Notes: a model not told the origin generated them from the letters alone. 64,000 nucleotides of DNA from Cylindrospermum sp. NIES-4074 (GCA_003994795.1 AP018271.1:1-64000); one strand, 5' to 3'. Counted from the first letter of the stretch, positions 25,761 to 34,865 are shown. Numbers and translations: made by a program.

Positions 25761-28409
25761 ATGACTCTGGAATTTAAACATTTTGATACGAGGCTGAATC
25801 AATGGATTTACACTGACGGAGACACAAAAAATCCCCATTCAATTTTAACTGAAAAACTAGATAATACCCTATTAGAATTTTACTTTCCAGATCAACAATT
25901 CTCCTTTGGACATATAGACGAACATAGTAACGCAGAAGATTTAAGAAATCACCCAGATGGGCATACACTATTATTATCTTCTAAAACTAGATTATTGTAT
26001 GGACAACCAGAATGCTTAGAGGTAATTAATAAACTATGCCCGGATAGGAAAGACCGTGGTGCTTATGGCTCAATTTTTCTTGGTGGCTGTAAAAATTCGC
26101 TTTATGAAGAGTTGAATATTTTAGTGGTGGATGATTCTCAAGAGATAGGAGAGAACGGAGGTATTATTAATAGGGAAGAAGCTTTTAAATTAGTGGGGGA
26201 TTGTTATGGACAAATCTCAACCGAACTCTATGACAAGTTGACTAAAAGAGAAGAACAATCAGATAAAAGCTATCGTGTAATTCAGCATCGTTTCGGGTGG
26301 GCTGAAACTAGTGGAGAGGATACTAAATATAGATTTGGAAAAGGAACGCTAAGACCACATAAATTAGATAATTTGGAATATATAAACCCCAATAATAAAC
26401 CCAAAATCGATATTCTTCTCCCCCTATCCAGCTTCAAAGGTACAGACAAGGATTGCCCCGGTGGCCCAAGTAAGCCACAGATTCAACCAGGGTTATACAG
26501 ACAGAAAATCTGGCTAGGGGAAAAGTCCCAGTCCGAGAGAGGGAAGACAGCGATATCTCAACTGCTGGCATCATTCCCCCAAGGTATCAAGGACTTTACT
26601 GAGGAACTAGAGGCACAGTCCAAAAAATTAGCCGAAATGCAGTCCGACCCCAGGAAAGTGGCTCAACTTTACTGCGATAAATATGAAAAACGTAAAGCTT
26701 TCACTGAGGAACAAAAAGCCTCGCTACAGCAAACAATTACTGAACAGGTTGCCGATGGAACACTTGTTAAACAATTAGAATTGCTCACCTGGAATAAAGA
26801 AAGAGAAGAAGTTCAGATAAATGATGAACTTGACGAGTTTCCGAAAGAAGATTTGTTGACGTACAGGCTCATAAAAGCTGATTTAATAAGTGGGCATAAT
26901 CAGCTTTTAGAAACTGAGAAAGTTAGAAAAGAACTGAGTAGGTTTGTTCAAAATGAGTGGCGGGATATTGCCATCGGCAGAACCCTAACATTTGACAGAG
27001 CGATGATTATCCCATCTAAAGAACTGAAAAACGGGGAGATTTGCGTACCTTGGTTTGACAATGGGGAAAAAGTTCTCAACTTCCGTTCTCCGTTCCTTAA
27101 CTCCAACGGATTGTGTGTCTCTACCAATAAACTTGTGGAAGACAGACTTTCCCCGGATGGAACAAATTTAAAAGGCATTATTGTTGTCAATGATGAAGAC
27201 CACAAGCGTATCGCTCAAAGAATCGCCGCCCTACAAGCCCAAGGGATTGACACCAGGGAAATAAACCCAGCCGAAACCGAATCAGAGCGGCAAGGTAGAG
27301 ATTTTGATGGTGACTGTATCGGCGTGGCACGAGCTAGCCTATACCCCAACTTGACAGCAGAAGCAGAGTATCGCAATCAGCCAGAAAATGCTTATGCTCC
27401 TACAGTAAAACTGAAGAAACAATCGTTTTATGACCCATCAAATGGAACTCAACCACCATTTGAAGAAATCGCCATACACATGAGCGATAGTATCAGTGTT
27501 GGGGTAATTAATAATCAAGTGACAGCTTTAGAAGCATTAGAGTCGGAAATAGAAATACTAAAAATTTACGGGACACCTGAACAGAAATCAGAATATCTAG
27601 ACAAAGTTGCCAATCATTATCAAGGTTTATTTGAAGCGGAGAATTACCAAAAACCAAAACCAATTAGAGAGGAGTATAGACCATATATACAAGATTTTGT
27701 AACTCTAGCTCAAGCCCCACGAACGCCCGAAATCATCCAGCAGGCGATGGAAACTAACCGCCAAATGTATCGGATAATGATTGAGGAAGGGTGTTACCAA
27801 AACCAGATAGCAGTAGATTTATTCAAAAGTTCTAAAACACCAGAAATGGGTTTAATCAGAGAAAACAATCGCTATTTATATCGGGAAGTACCTTATATTA
27901 AAGACAAGAAATTAAGAACAATTTATCTAGACGAAGGAATCAAAACTACAGGCTATTCCCCGGTAGAATTGTTAATTAATCAAACTAATAAATATTTTCA
28001 ATCCTCACAATTAGAATCACGCCCCATAGTTCAATTTCAAGATTTATTTCGGGGAGTAGAGTTCACGCCGCAGCAGAGGTTAGAAGCAGTTGCCGCCAAA
28101 TTCGAGTTTGACCGATTCTTCAATGCAGCCGTGCGGATGGATATAAAGCGAGAGACTGAACCAGGCCCGTCCGCCATCATCCAAACAACTCAAGGAACCC
28201 AAATCGAGGTGACGAACCTCACGCGCTACAGGCATCCCCTTATATGGAAGGCACAGACTATAAACCTGAAATTGGACAGCGCCCCAGCATGGGAGCGATC
28301 GCATACAATAATTGCCGTAGCGCAAATTAATAATGAATTACAGCAATTTGAGATCAAACACGCCACAAAGATCGTAAACTTTAAAAATGTAAAAAAAGAA
28401 GATTATTGA
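25761..28409 (+). CDS. Putative single-chain two-barrel RNA polymerase (YonO/RdRP-like, DFDGD motif)
   Basis: The 882-residue protein has DFDGD at 514-518 (RQGRDFDGDCIGVA). This is the Asp triad that chelates the catalytic Mg in the beta' subunit (NADFDGD), in phage YonO and in eukaryotic RdRPs. Its context fits a double-psi barrel: KVLNFRSPFLNSNGLCV at about 436-452 resembles the RSPxLxxGDI strand of RdRPs, and GIIVVN lies between. A first barrel may lie at about 140-240 (CYGQIS, RVIQHRFGWAE, GTLRPHKL, LPLSSFKG), with Lys232-region and Gly-rich turns. The remainder is helical. The last about 22 residues come from an IS630 derivative at 28341, so the native C-terminus is altered. Template type (DNA or RNA) and function are unknown. 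I place it in this superfamily from motifs only. Confidence 0.6.
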   Translation: MTLEFKHFDTRLNQWIYTDGDTKNPHSILTEKLDNTLLEFYFPDQQFSFGHIDEHSNAEDLRNHPDGHTLLLSSKTRLLYGQPECLEVINKLCPDRKDRGAYGSIFLGGCKNSLYEELNILVVDDSQEIGENGGIINREEAFKLVGDCYGQISTELYDKLTKREEQSDKSYRVIQHRFGWAETSGEDTKYRFGKGTLRPHKLDNLEYINPNNKPKIDILLPLSSFKGTDKDCPGGPSKPQIQPGLYRQKIWLGEKSQSERGKTAISQLLASFPQGIKDFTEELEAQSKKLAEMQSDPRKVAQLYCDKYEKRKAFTEEQKASLQQTITEQVADGTLVKQLELLTWNKEREEVQINDELDEFPKEDLLTYRLIKADLISGHNQLLETEKVRKELSRFVQNEWRDIAIGRTLTFDRAMIIPSKELKNGEICVPWFDNGEKVLNFRSPFLNSNGLCVSTNKLVEDRLSPDGTNLKGIIVVNDEDHKRIAQRIAALQAQGIDTREINPAETESERQGRDFDGDCIGVARASLYPNLTAEAEYRNQPENAYAPTVKLKKQSFYDPSNGTQPPFEEIAIHMSDSISVGVINNQVTALEALESEIEILKIYGTPEQKSEYLDKVANHYQGLFEAENYQKPKPIREEYRPYIQDFVTLAQAPRTPEIIQQAMETNRQMYRIMIEEGCYQNQIAVDLFKSSKTPEMGLIRENNRYLYREVPYIKDKKLRTIYLDEGIKTTGYSPVELLINQTNKYFQSSQLESRPIVQFQDLFRGVEFTPQQRLEAVAAKFEFDRFFNAAVRMDIKRETEPGPSAIIQTTQGTQIEVTNLTRYRHPLIWKAQTINLKLDSAPAWERSHTIIAVAQINNELQQFEIKHATKIVNFKNVKKEDY

Positions 28410-28794
28410 GAAATGGCAGCATATTCCATTGACTTGCGAAAGAAGATATTAAGTGCGTGGCAAAACCAAGAAGGTACGCAGAGAGAGTTAGCGGAAAGAT
28501 TTAAAGTTAGTTTATCATTTATCCGTGACTTTTTGCGTCGGTATCGAGAGACGGGGGAGATAACTGCCAGATCCCAAGGAGGAGATCGGCGCTCAAAGCT
28601 TAAAGATAAAGAGCAAGAATTATTAAAGATAATGGTGACAGAGCAAAATGATCTATATTTGCGAGAAATTCAAGCAGCAATCAAAGAGCGCGCATGTACT
28701 GATGAAAATGCGCTAAATTGGTTTCATCATTGTGGTCTATTTTTTGACCCTATTAGAAAGCTATTCCTGTAGTGGGTTTGATCGCAAACTGCTG
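28341..28794 (+). mobile_element. IS630-family deletion derivative (454 bp)
   Basis: The left end CAGCAATTTGAGATCAAAC at 28341 matches, inverted, the right end GTTTGATCGCAAACTGCTG at 28776-28794. TA flanks both ends (28339-28340 and 28795-28796), as expected for IS630/Tc1-type insertion. Inside is a transposase gene with a large internal deletion. The left end overlaps the 3' coding end of the polymerase-like gene. The right end replaces the 3' end of the haemagglutinin-like gene. Confidence 0.75.
28413..28772 (+). pseudogene. IS630-type transposase with internal deletion
   Basis: The N-terminal about 95 residues are an intact IS630 HTH region (MAAYSIDLRKKILSAWQNQE, ELAERFKVSLSFIRDFLRRY, RSQGGDRRSKL). 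The frame then jumps to a C-terminal tail (ENALNWFHHCGLFF) like that closing IS630 transposases. The entire DDE catalytic core is missing. It begins 3 bp after the polymerase-like stop. Confidence 0.7.
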
Positions 28795-30520
28795 TAATAT
28801 TTATATTTCCACTATTGCCTGCATTAAGAGCATTAGTATTAATAGAGCTATTACGCAAAAGTAAACTATCGGAAGTTAAAAAAATATTACCTCCTTCTCC
28901 ACCAGATGTAGCGGCCAAAATGGAGCTTTCAGACGCTAAATCAACTTTATTAGCATTGATTTGCAGGTTTCCAGCATTTCCTGTGCCTGGGTTTTCAATA
29001 GGAATATCTACAGATGGAAATTCACTACTAACACTAATTCTTGCCCCATCTGCCAGAGATAACCGTCCAGCTTCTAAATTTACATTGCCTGCGTTTCCAG
29101 ACCCCCATGTTAAGGCAGATATTCTGCTGGAAGATAAAGTACCATACCCTGGTAATTGTCCAGTTACAACAACAGAATCAGAGGCTTTAATAGTCAAATT
29201 GCCTCCATTTCCTTGACTATAGGTAGAAACTGATACGGCTCCTCCATCACGAATTACTAATCTTTGGGTATTGATATTAATATCACCGCCAGCACCAGTT
29301 GCCCCTGGCTCGACTACAGTAGCTATTGAACTACCGAATGGAAAATCGGTGATTACAGATTTTCCAATTATTTCGACATCACGAGCTGATATAGCTATAG
29401 AACCACTATTGCCAATACCGGATGTACCTGCGGATATTTGTGCTTCGTCTGCAACAAGCAAACGTCCAGTATTGATTTTGATGCTGCCGCCTGTGCCAGT
29501 TGCGCCCTCATAAACTTCGCCTGCAATAGTCGTGTTTAAAAATAAATCAGAACCGGGCGCTCCTACTAAAATCAATGAATCTGCTGAGTTTATTTCGATA
29601 GTGCCTCCGGCTTCAGTGCCTAAAGTGCTGGCTTCCAGTTGTGAACCTCTAGTTAAAGATAAATTTCTAGAATTTACACGGATATTGCCACCTCCGCTAC
29701 CGCTTGCATCAATTACGGCTGCATCAGATAATTGAATATCCCCAAAAGTTTTGATATTTGAATAACCTAAGACCCAACCTTTATCTGTTGGCGTTAGGTT
29801 TACTAAACCTTCTCCAGATATACTACCTAATTCAATTCGTCCACCGACGGTCTTGATTGTTGCGCCTGTTAGCGTCATATCGCCGCTGACTAAAGCAAGA
29901 GTTTGATTTCCCTGAACGCGCAGTCCAGAAGTCGTATCTATGAGTTCCGATCCTGTTCTTGCTCCCTGCCCATCGCCAGAAACGAGAATACTGGCTGGTT
30001 TGTTAGTAAATCTTAAACCGATGGGAATAGCGACTGTTAGTAGAGCTTGAGTCGGAGAAGTCTGTTGAGTATCAAAGTCAGTACCATCGGCAAATTGAAT
30101 ACTGTTTGCTGTACTGGCTATGAACGAACCGCCAATATTTAAACTGGCGTTAGGTCCAAAAGAAATTCCATTAGGGTTAATAAAGAATAAATTAGCTGTG
30201 CCGTTGGCTTGAAGTAGTCCATCAATACTAGAAGGGAACTGTCCTGTAACTCGAACTAATATATTTTGAATATTTAGCGCATTATTAAAGTGAGCTTCCG
30301 TTCCCGTAGGAAGAGAAAATTGTCCAAAGCTGTGAAACAAGTTGCTGCCTGATTGCGAACCACCAGTAATAGTGGTAATATTACCATCTATTGTAACTTG
30401 CGAATTAACTCTCAAACTTGCATCTGGAACAATTTGAGAATTAGCTGGTTTTATTGTTATTTGAAAACATAGAAGAACGTTAGTTGTGATAAAAAATAAC
30501 CTAATTAATACTTGTTTCAT
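28727..30520 (-). CDS. Filamentous haemagglutinin-like TPS-domain protein, C-terminus lost
   Basis: The 597-residue product has a signal peptide (about 1-30, ending ANSQ) and a two-partner-secretion domain (about 30-150: SQVTIDGNITTITGGSQSGS, LFFINPNGISFGP). Glycine/Asn-rich beta-helix repeats run to about 575. In cyanobacteria such proteins are exported through TpsB-type outer-membrane pores. The final about 22 residues (from VCDQTHYRN) are encoded by the IS630 derivative, so the C-terminal third usual for the family is missing. The methyltransferase gene ends 7 bp upstream. It may still be secreted. Confidence 0.75.
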   Translation of the reverse strand: MKQVLIRLFFITTNVLLCFQITIKPANSQIVPDASLRVNSQVTIDGNITTITGGSQSGSNLFHSFGQFSLPTGTEAHFNNALNIQNILVRVTGQFPSSIDGLLQANGTANLFFINPNGISFGPNASLNIGGSFIASTANSIQFADGTDFDTQQTSPTQALLTVAIPIGLRFTNKPASILVSGDGQGARTGSELIDTTSGLRVQGNQTLALVSGDMTLTGATIKTVGGRIELGSISGEGLVNLTPTDKGWVLGYSNIKTFGDIQLSDAAVIDASGSGGGNIRVNSRNLSLTRGSQLEASTLGTEAGGTIEINSADSLILVGAPGSDLFLNTTIAGEVYEGATGTGGSIKINTGRLLVADEAQISAGTSGIGNSGSIAISARDVEIIGKSVITDFPFGSSIATVVEPGATGAGGDININTQRLVIRDGGAVSVSTYSQGNGGNLTIKASDSVVVTGQLPGYGTLSSSRISALTWGSGNAGNVNLEAGRLSLADGARISVSSEFPSVDIPIENPGTGNAGNLQINANKVDLASESSILAATSGGEGGNIFLTSDSLLLRNSSINTNALNAGNSGNINITAVCDQTHYRNSFLIGSKNRPQ

Positions 30521-30527
30521 AAATATT

Positions 30528-31349
30528 TTAAGTCATTTTCTTGGCTTTGATGAGGAAAACACGCTCTACATTTTCATGATTACGTGGTGGAAAAGGATAG
30601 ATATAACGATTAAAGTTTGCCCCCTCTTCTCCTGGTTGTAATACCTCTGCTTCCCAGCCATAAGTGGTCAGTAGTTCTTCTGGGTTGTCAAACCCAGAAC
30701 GGAAATAGCCTTGATAAAATTCATCATAAGTAGAAGATTTGCATAATTGGTTCAGCAAATCTAAACCAATCCAACTATCAATAGTTGTTAGCTCTGCAAT
30801 TGTTTTGAGCAAAGTGTGAGCTTCTTTCTCACTCAAGTAGTAGATTAATCCTTCTAGTAGCCAAACAGAGGGTATATTTTTGTCATATCCTTGCTCAAGC
30901 AGCAGTTTAACCCAATTAGCATCTGTTAGGTCAACAGCAATAGAGTAGCGCCAACAAGTCGTAGGTACATCTTTAAGAATTTCGTTTTTGTAATTTATTA
31001 CTTCTGGGTAATCAATTTCATAATATTTCATTCCTAAATTCCAGTTCAAACGAAATGCACGAGTGTCCATCCCAGCACCCAAACTAACTATTTGTGGGGC
31101 AATACTAGCAGAACTGAGAAGAAAATCATCAAAAAACCGGGTACGGACAGCCAAAAAAGCTCTGCCCTCTTCCTCTGGATCTTCTAATGCAATTTTTTGG
31201 GCTTCAGATGTAACTAATTTGGCAGCAAATGGATCATCAAATAAGCGATCGCTTCTTTGACTCTCAACTGCTCTATATGCAGCCATGAGTGGCGCAGATA
31301 GAAGTACAAAATCTTTTTGAGAGATCTTTTCCTGATATGACTGGTTCAT
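30528..31349 (-). CDS. LCMT-family SAM-dependent methyltransferase
   Basis: The 273-residue protein begins MNQSYQEKISQKDFVLLSAP. The family N-terminus RSDRLFDDPFAAKLV is followed by the SAM-binding loop IVSLGAGMDTRAFRL near 88-102, the acidic end of strand 2 (YYEIDYPEV), and LLEGLIYYLSEKEA. This is the leucine carboxyl methyltransferase-like O-methyltransferase family (TIGR00027 type), often used on small acids or secondary metabolites. It is co-directional with the haemagglutinin-like gene, 7 bp apart. Substrate unknown. Confidence 0.8.
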   Translation of the reverse strand: MNQSYQEKISQKDFVLLSAPLMAAYRAVESQRSDRLFDDPFAAKLVTSEAQKIALEDPEEEGRAFLAVRTRFFDDFLLSSASIAPQIVSLGAGMDTRAFRLNWNLGMKYYEIDYPEVINYKNEILKDVPTTCWRYSIAVDLTDANWVKLLLEQGYDKNIPSVWLLEGLIYYLSEKEAHTLLKTIAELTTIDSWIGLDLLNQLCKSSTYDEFYQGYFRSGFDNPEELLTTYGWEAEVLQPGEEGANFNRYIYPFPPRNHENVERVFLIKAKKMT

Positions 31350-31817
31350 AAAAAGTATGTTTATAAAGCAGTAATGAATATTACTAAAAAAAGAATATCT
31401 AAAAATTTTATGTAATAATAAAAATTTATCAAATAGAAGATATTGATTTTAACATCGAAGTTAAACAAAAAGCTTTTCCAAGTCTAAATCTCATATTAGC
31501 ATTAACCCTCTTTTTTTACTACGAGGAGAGAAAAATACTACCCCACTTCTGAACGCTAAATAAAATAACGAATTGTGGGATCACATCCCAACTTTGTCAC
31601 TTAAATCCCCTTGTGGAAAAGAGACCTAAAAATAGGGGTTTTAGATTATTCTCCGCCGAAGGTAACAAAAGCGGGATTAAGATTGCATCTATCCAAAGGA
31701 GTATGATTACAGGCGATCGCTGTGGCGGTCAAGTGAGCCATCGCAGGGACTAAGGCGATCGCTCCTCTCACGAGTAGGGTCATCGAGGATAGTGGCGAGT
31801 CGCAGAATCAATAATTT
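31350..31817. other. Intergenic region
   Basis: AT-rich sequence upstream of the methyltransferase, then a HIP1-rich part (31715-31765 has two GCGATCGC sites). It is the probable promoter region of the methyltransferase gene. No gene remnant recognised. Confidence 0.4.
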
Positions 31818-32126
31818 TTAGCTGGGCAAGTAAACTTTCCAAAGTGCAGAGCGTGGATCACAGAGTCCTTTTCGGTTGCCGGAGTTACTTGTGCCACTGC
31901 AAGGGAATCCCCCGCACACGATATCGAATTGTCCTCGGTGGCAGTGATAGGTATTGATGTCCGGGTGGATTGGGGTTTGGGGCTGTTCATCGCGCAGTTG
32001 TGATTGTGCATAGGGAGAAATTTCGACAAATTGCCTGACTTGGAACTTGTGGGACAAACCCGCCGCAGAAATACCGTGGTGGCAAAGTCCGCCGATACCG
32101 GAGAAAAGCGAGAGGACAGATATCAT
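31818..32126 (-). pseudogene. Truncated C5-cytosine methyltransferase (N-terminal third)
   Basis: The 102 residues carry motif I (SLFSGIGGLCHHGI), motif II region (QFVEISPYAQ) and motif IV with the catalytic Cys (FDIVCGGFPCSGTS). The frame then stops after DPRSALWKVYLPS, before motifs VI-X. It cannot methylate alone. Its ATG overlaps the ASCH stop by 4 bp, which preserves the former operon arrangement. Confidence 0.75.
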
Positions 32127-32581
32127 GCGACTGCCTCCAGGTGTTGGGAGTCCAAATCAACCTCAGCATCAAACAATCCCTGCTTACCAGTAATAGGAAT
32201 CGGAGGAACGATTCGCCTGATGTTGTCTAACTGCCCTGGCTTCCAGTCCCCAGTATCAATTTCAGTTTCGGGCTGTTGGTTGATGAAAGCTTGGGTCATT
32301 TTGATGCAAGCGGTTAACTCGACTGCGGCGATCGCACTCCCAAAAGGCAAATCCTCCCACTCCAGATAGCTGTCAGTGCCAGTGAGTATTTGTTGATACT
32401 TGTTGAGGAAATATTGATGATACAGCTTTTGTTCTCTGCTGGTTTTTTTGGCAGCACAGATTAACAACGGGCCTGTATAACTGGTAGCCCAAGAACGAGT
32501 CTCGAACTTTTTGAGCCCCATTGTGATCAGCGTTGCCCAGGGTTGATGTAAACTGATAGCTTTAATGATGCCAGTAGCCAT
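32123..32581 (-). CDS. ASCH-domain protein
   Basis: From ATG 32581 (MATGIIKAISLHQPW) the 152 residues form an ASCH domain: the N-terminal ISLHQPWATLI, KKFETRSW, GPLLICAAKK, then LPFGSAIAAVELTAC. ASCH domains bind RNA or modified bases and are common in phages. The reading frame extends 5' into a DnaB fragment up to 32875, so a fusion may be translated. I prefer 32581 because the ASCH family starts there. The stop overlaps the Dcm fragment start (ATGA). Confidence 0.7.
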   Translation of the reverse strand: MATGIIKAISLHQPWATLITMGLKKFETRSWATSYTGPLLICAAKKTSREQKLYHQYFLNKYQQILTGTDSYLEWEDLPFGSAIAAVELTACIKMTQAFINQQPETEIDTGDWKPGQLDNIRRIVPPIPITGKQGLFDAEVDLDSQHLEAVA

Positions 32582-32900
32582 ATCTTGAGTAGTTGGTGGT
32601 AGATTAGTATTTGTCAGACTGAAAATGGGCAAATCACTCAGTTGAGCGATCGCTTGACTTAAGGGTTGCCACTGATTGTGAGAGACACATCCAGTGTCCA
32701 AAAAGTTGTTTTCGATACCAGATTCACTGCTGAGGAAGCGTTGTACATATTCATCGGTGGACATTTCCAGGCTGAAAATAGCAACAGGCAAGTGACTAAT
32801 TTGAGCAATATTGAGAGCGAGATTACCAGCCAGAGCAGATTTACCGACAGAGGGACGAGCGGCCAGGACATACAATCGCTTGCGCCGTCTGCTGTCCGTT
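32582..32900 (-). pseudogene. DnaB-type replicative helicase fragment
   Basis: In frame with the ASCH gene, codons encode YVLAARPSVGKSALAGNLAL (the RecA-fold Walker A region) and PVAIFSLEMSTDEYVQRFL. Both are typical of DnaB. The N-terminal domain and the distal half are absent. The fragment joins a DUF5131 gene on one side and the ASCH start on the other, so it is a recombination scar. Confidence 0.7.
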
Positions 32901-33360
32901 GATTTTCAGTTGACACTCCGAGCCAAATATTAGAGGGTAATTGGTCTAACCCGTGGCTATCAAGCCATTCATTAATGGATGACAACATAATTTCTGGGCG
33001 TTTCGTCAGAATTTGAAATATCTGCTTGGGAGCAACAAACATTCCATCTAGCATTTCATGTTGCCAATAACGCGGAACCCATTCACCAAAAACATCAGTT
33101 ATTGAAGCGACAAAGTGTTTTTTATGTTTTGTTTAAAATCCCCATTTACGAATTATTTCTGTGTCAAGTTCTAATTCTGGAGGAGCGCCAGCATAAGCTA
33201 ATTTATTTCTACCAAAAAAAGGATTTTGATTAAGTTTTTTGCTGTAATATTTAGGACAGCCTTCGGAGATTTTTTGACACCACCAACCGCCATCTTGAAC
33301 GCGAATAATATTATCTGTTAGGTCAGGCCATTGAATATTTGTTGACATAAATTCCTCCAT
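32901..33360 (-). pseudogene. DUF5131 (Gp37/Gp68-like) gene, nonsense-mutated and truncated
   Basis: From 33360 the product begins MEEFMSTNIQWPDLTDNI with a family-like N-terminus, but the CxxxSPGCxxCY cluster reads WCQKISEGCPKYY, so one Cys is missing. TAA follows at 33133-33135. The same frame then continues DVFGEWVPRYWQHEML, PKQIFQILTKRPE and WLGVSTENQRTAD before joining the DnaB fragment. It is inactive as a whole. DUF5131 proteins are phage/plasmid-linked and radical-SAM-like. Confidence 0.7.
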
Positions 33361-33373
33361 TTATTTCCAGTTT

Positions 33374-33961
33374 TTAAGCAGTTTGAGAATTTTCTTGACA
33401 AGCATCAAACATATTCGCTTCATCTCCCCAACAATCCCAGCCGTCTCTAGACTCTCGTGCGAACATCTCCAGCTTGGTTATGTCTGGACAAAGTTTGTCT
33501 ACGAGTTCAAAAAATTGAGGGGGCTTACGTGAATGCTCGCGCCGGGGTGCGTGCAGGATTGTTGATTCGTTGGATAAAGTACGCCCAGCAAAAGCCTTAA
33601 CATTACCGCGCACAGCCAACGCGCAATGTTCGGTGCAGTTCCTCAACCAGTGGCCAGTCCCCAAGTGTGGGGTTCCGGCTTTAGTAACTTTTTGCCAAGT
33701 GAGAATAGTCTTGAGGTCAAATCCCCACATCTGCAAGCATTGAGCCGCTTCAATCATGTGGTTGTTGGTGAACCATAGCCAAAGGACACAACCTGTCGAG
33801 TCGCATAAGTCTGGAACGGGCAGAGCCAGAATTTCCTCAGTTAGCATTGGTTGATAAGGGATACGGTTGCGATGAGTTTTATCTTGATTACGAAGACGAT
33901 AGAACCAGGGCGGGTCAATTACAATGCACTGATACCGTCCTTGTAGGGTTGTGAGTCTCAT
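33374..33961 (-). CDS. MT-A70 family adenine N6-methyltransferase
   Basis: The 195 residues contain the catalytic DPPW motif (CIVIDPPWFYRL) near 16, then VLWLWFTNNHMIEAA, WQKVTKAGTPHLGTGHWLRN and a C-terminal KLEMFARESRDGWDCWGDE. This is the compact phage/plasmid MT-A70 type that methylates adenine in DNA, probably as protection against restriction. No cognate nuclease is next to it. The ATG overlaps the preceding stop by 4 bp (ATGA), so it is in an operon. Confidence 0.85.
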   Translation of the reverse strand: MRLTTLQGRYQCIVIDPPWFYRLRNQDKTHRNRIPYQPMLTEEILALPVPDLCDSTGCVLWLWFTNNHMIEAAQCLQMWGFDLKTILTWQKVTKAGTPHLGTGHWLRNCTEHCALAVRGNVKAFAGRTLSNESTILHAPRREHSRKPPQFFELVDKLCPDITKLEMFARESRDGWDCWGDEANMFDACQENSQTA

Positions 33962-34191
33962 GCTGTCTCCTGTGGTTGTTGAACTATGGTTGCGCTGATT
34001 GACTCAAAATCAACTTGAAAGATGTTGAAATCGGTTTGCATTTGTCCTGAGTTATAGTGGTCAACAATTGAGAGATGATCGGGGATATTTAGATGAGCTT
34101 CGCTGCTGAGAGTTTCTTGAGCGCGTGTATTATTCAAGTTGGAAATTGCAGATGTCCTTAAAGAAAGAGATTCGGTAAAAACACTTTGATT
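33958..34191 (-). CDS. Small hypothetical protein or truncated gene before the MT-A70 gene
   Basis: An open frame of 77 codons (SLSLRTSAISNLNNTRAQE, then FNIFQVDFESISATIV) ends in TGA overlapping the MT-A70 ATG, which suggests translational coupling. No ATG is present in frame; TTG (at LNNTRAQE) is the only candidate start. It may be the 3' end of a broken gene. Confidence 0.35.
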   Translation of the reverse strand, partial: NQSVFTESLSLRTSAISNLNNTRAQETLSSEAHLNIPDHLSIVDHYNSGQMQTDFNIFQVDFESISATIVQQPQETA

Positions 34192-34226
34192 TCATGAGAA
34201 ATTCATCATTGACTCCTCGCAGAATA

Positions 34227-34682
34227 TTAAAGTCCTCGTATTAAATCTCGTTCACCCACTAACGCAAATCTATTGGGTGTAGTTAAACTTTGGGATAAAG
34301 TGGGAGAAATCATTTCGACTACATAAAACCAAGAATTATTCACAAGCTGAATTCCCAAAACTAGCCGTTGTTGCGTGCTTTGAGGAAGACAACGGAGTAT
34401 GACGCGTTCGCCAAGTACAAATGTAGGTTTTTTTAAATTGGTGTGCTGTGTATGTCCTAAAGCAATAATCTGGTGCTTTGTTGCCCGTAAGATTTCCTGA
34501 TTGCAGATAACTGTATAAAGCCAGATATCGTAATGCCACTCAACACCACAGCAATAGCTAAATGTTCTGGTAGTTTTGAGATAGACTCGCTCTAACAAAT
34601 TAGCTTCGAGATTCGGAATAGTTTGACCCCAAGGAGGAGAGAGATACCAGTTTCTTTCTAGCGCAGAAATTACACAAGTCAT
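34227..34682 (-). CDS. DUF1392 family protein
   Basis: The 151-residue protein begins MTCVISALERNWYLSPPWGQ. It continues with the family features LLERVYLKTTRTFSYCCGVEW, EILRATKHQIIALG and PTFVLGERVILRC. DUF1392 is a cyanobacterial family of unknown function, repeatedly carried by Nostoc-type plasmids. It lies upstream of the MT-A70 group on the same strand. No signal or membrane segment. Confidence 0.75.
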   Translation of the reverse strand: MTCVISALERNWYLSPPWGQTIPNLEANLLERVYLKTTRTFSYCCGVEWHYDIWLYTVICNQEILRATKHQIIALGHTQHTNLKKPTFVLGERVILRCLPQSTQQRLVLGIQLVNNSWFYVVEMISPTLSQSLTTPNRFALVGERDLIRGL

Positions 34683-34865
34683 CGTGCTTAACCTACTAAA
34701 TATTTAACAGCTTGTTGAGCAAAAGAAGCGACAAGATTTATAATTCGTCGAGGAGGGTTTTGGAGAAAGGTTGCATAAATGAATTCATGATTGAAAAGGG
34801 TGTGAACACACAAGTTAGGATTCAGAACTCAGGAGCCAAAATTATTCTGAGTTCTGAGTTCTGGT

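Noticed and set aside
28815-29735. Several plus-strand reading frames in the haemagglutinin-like gene
   Set aside because: They are antisense to repetitive beta-helix codons on the minus strand.
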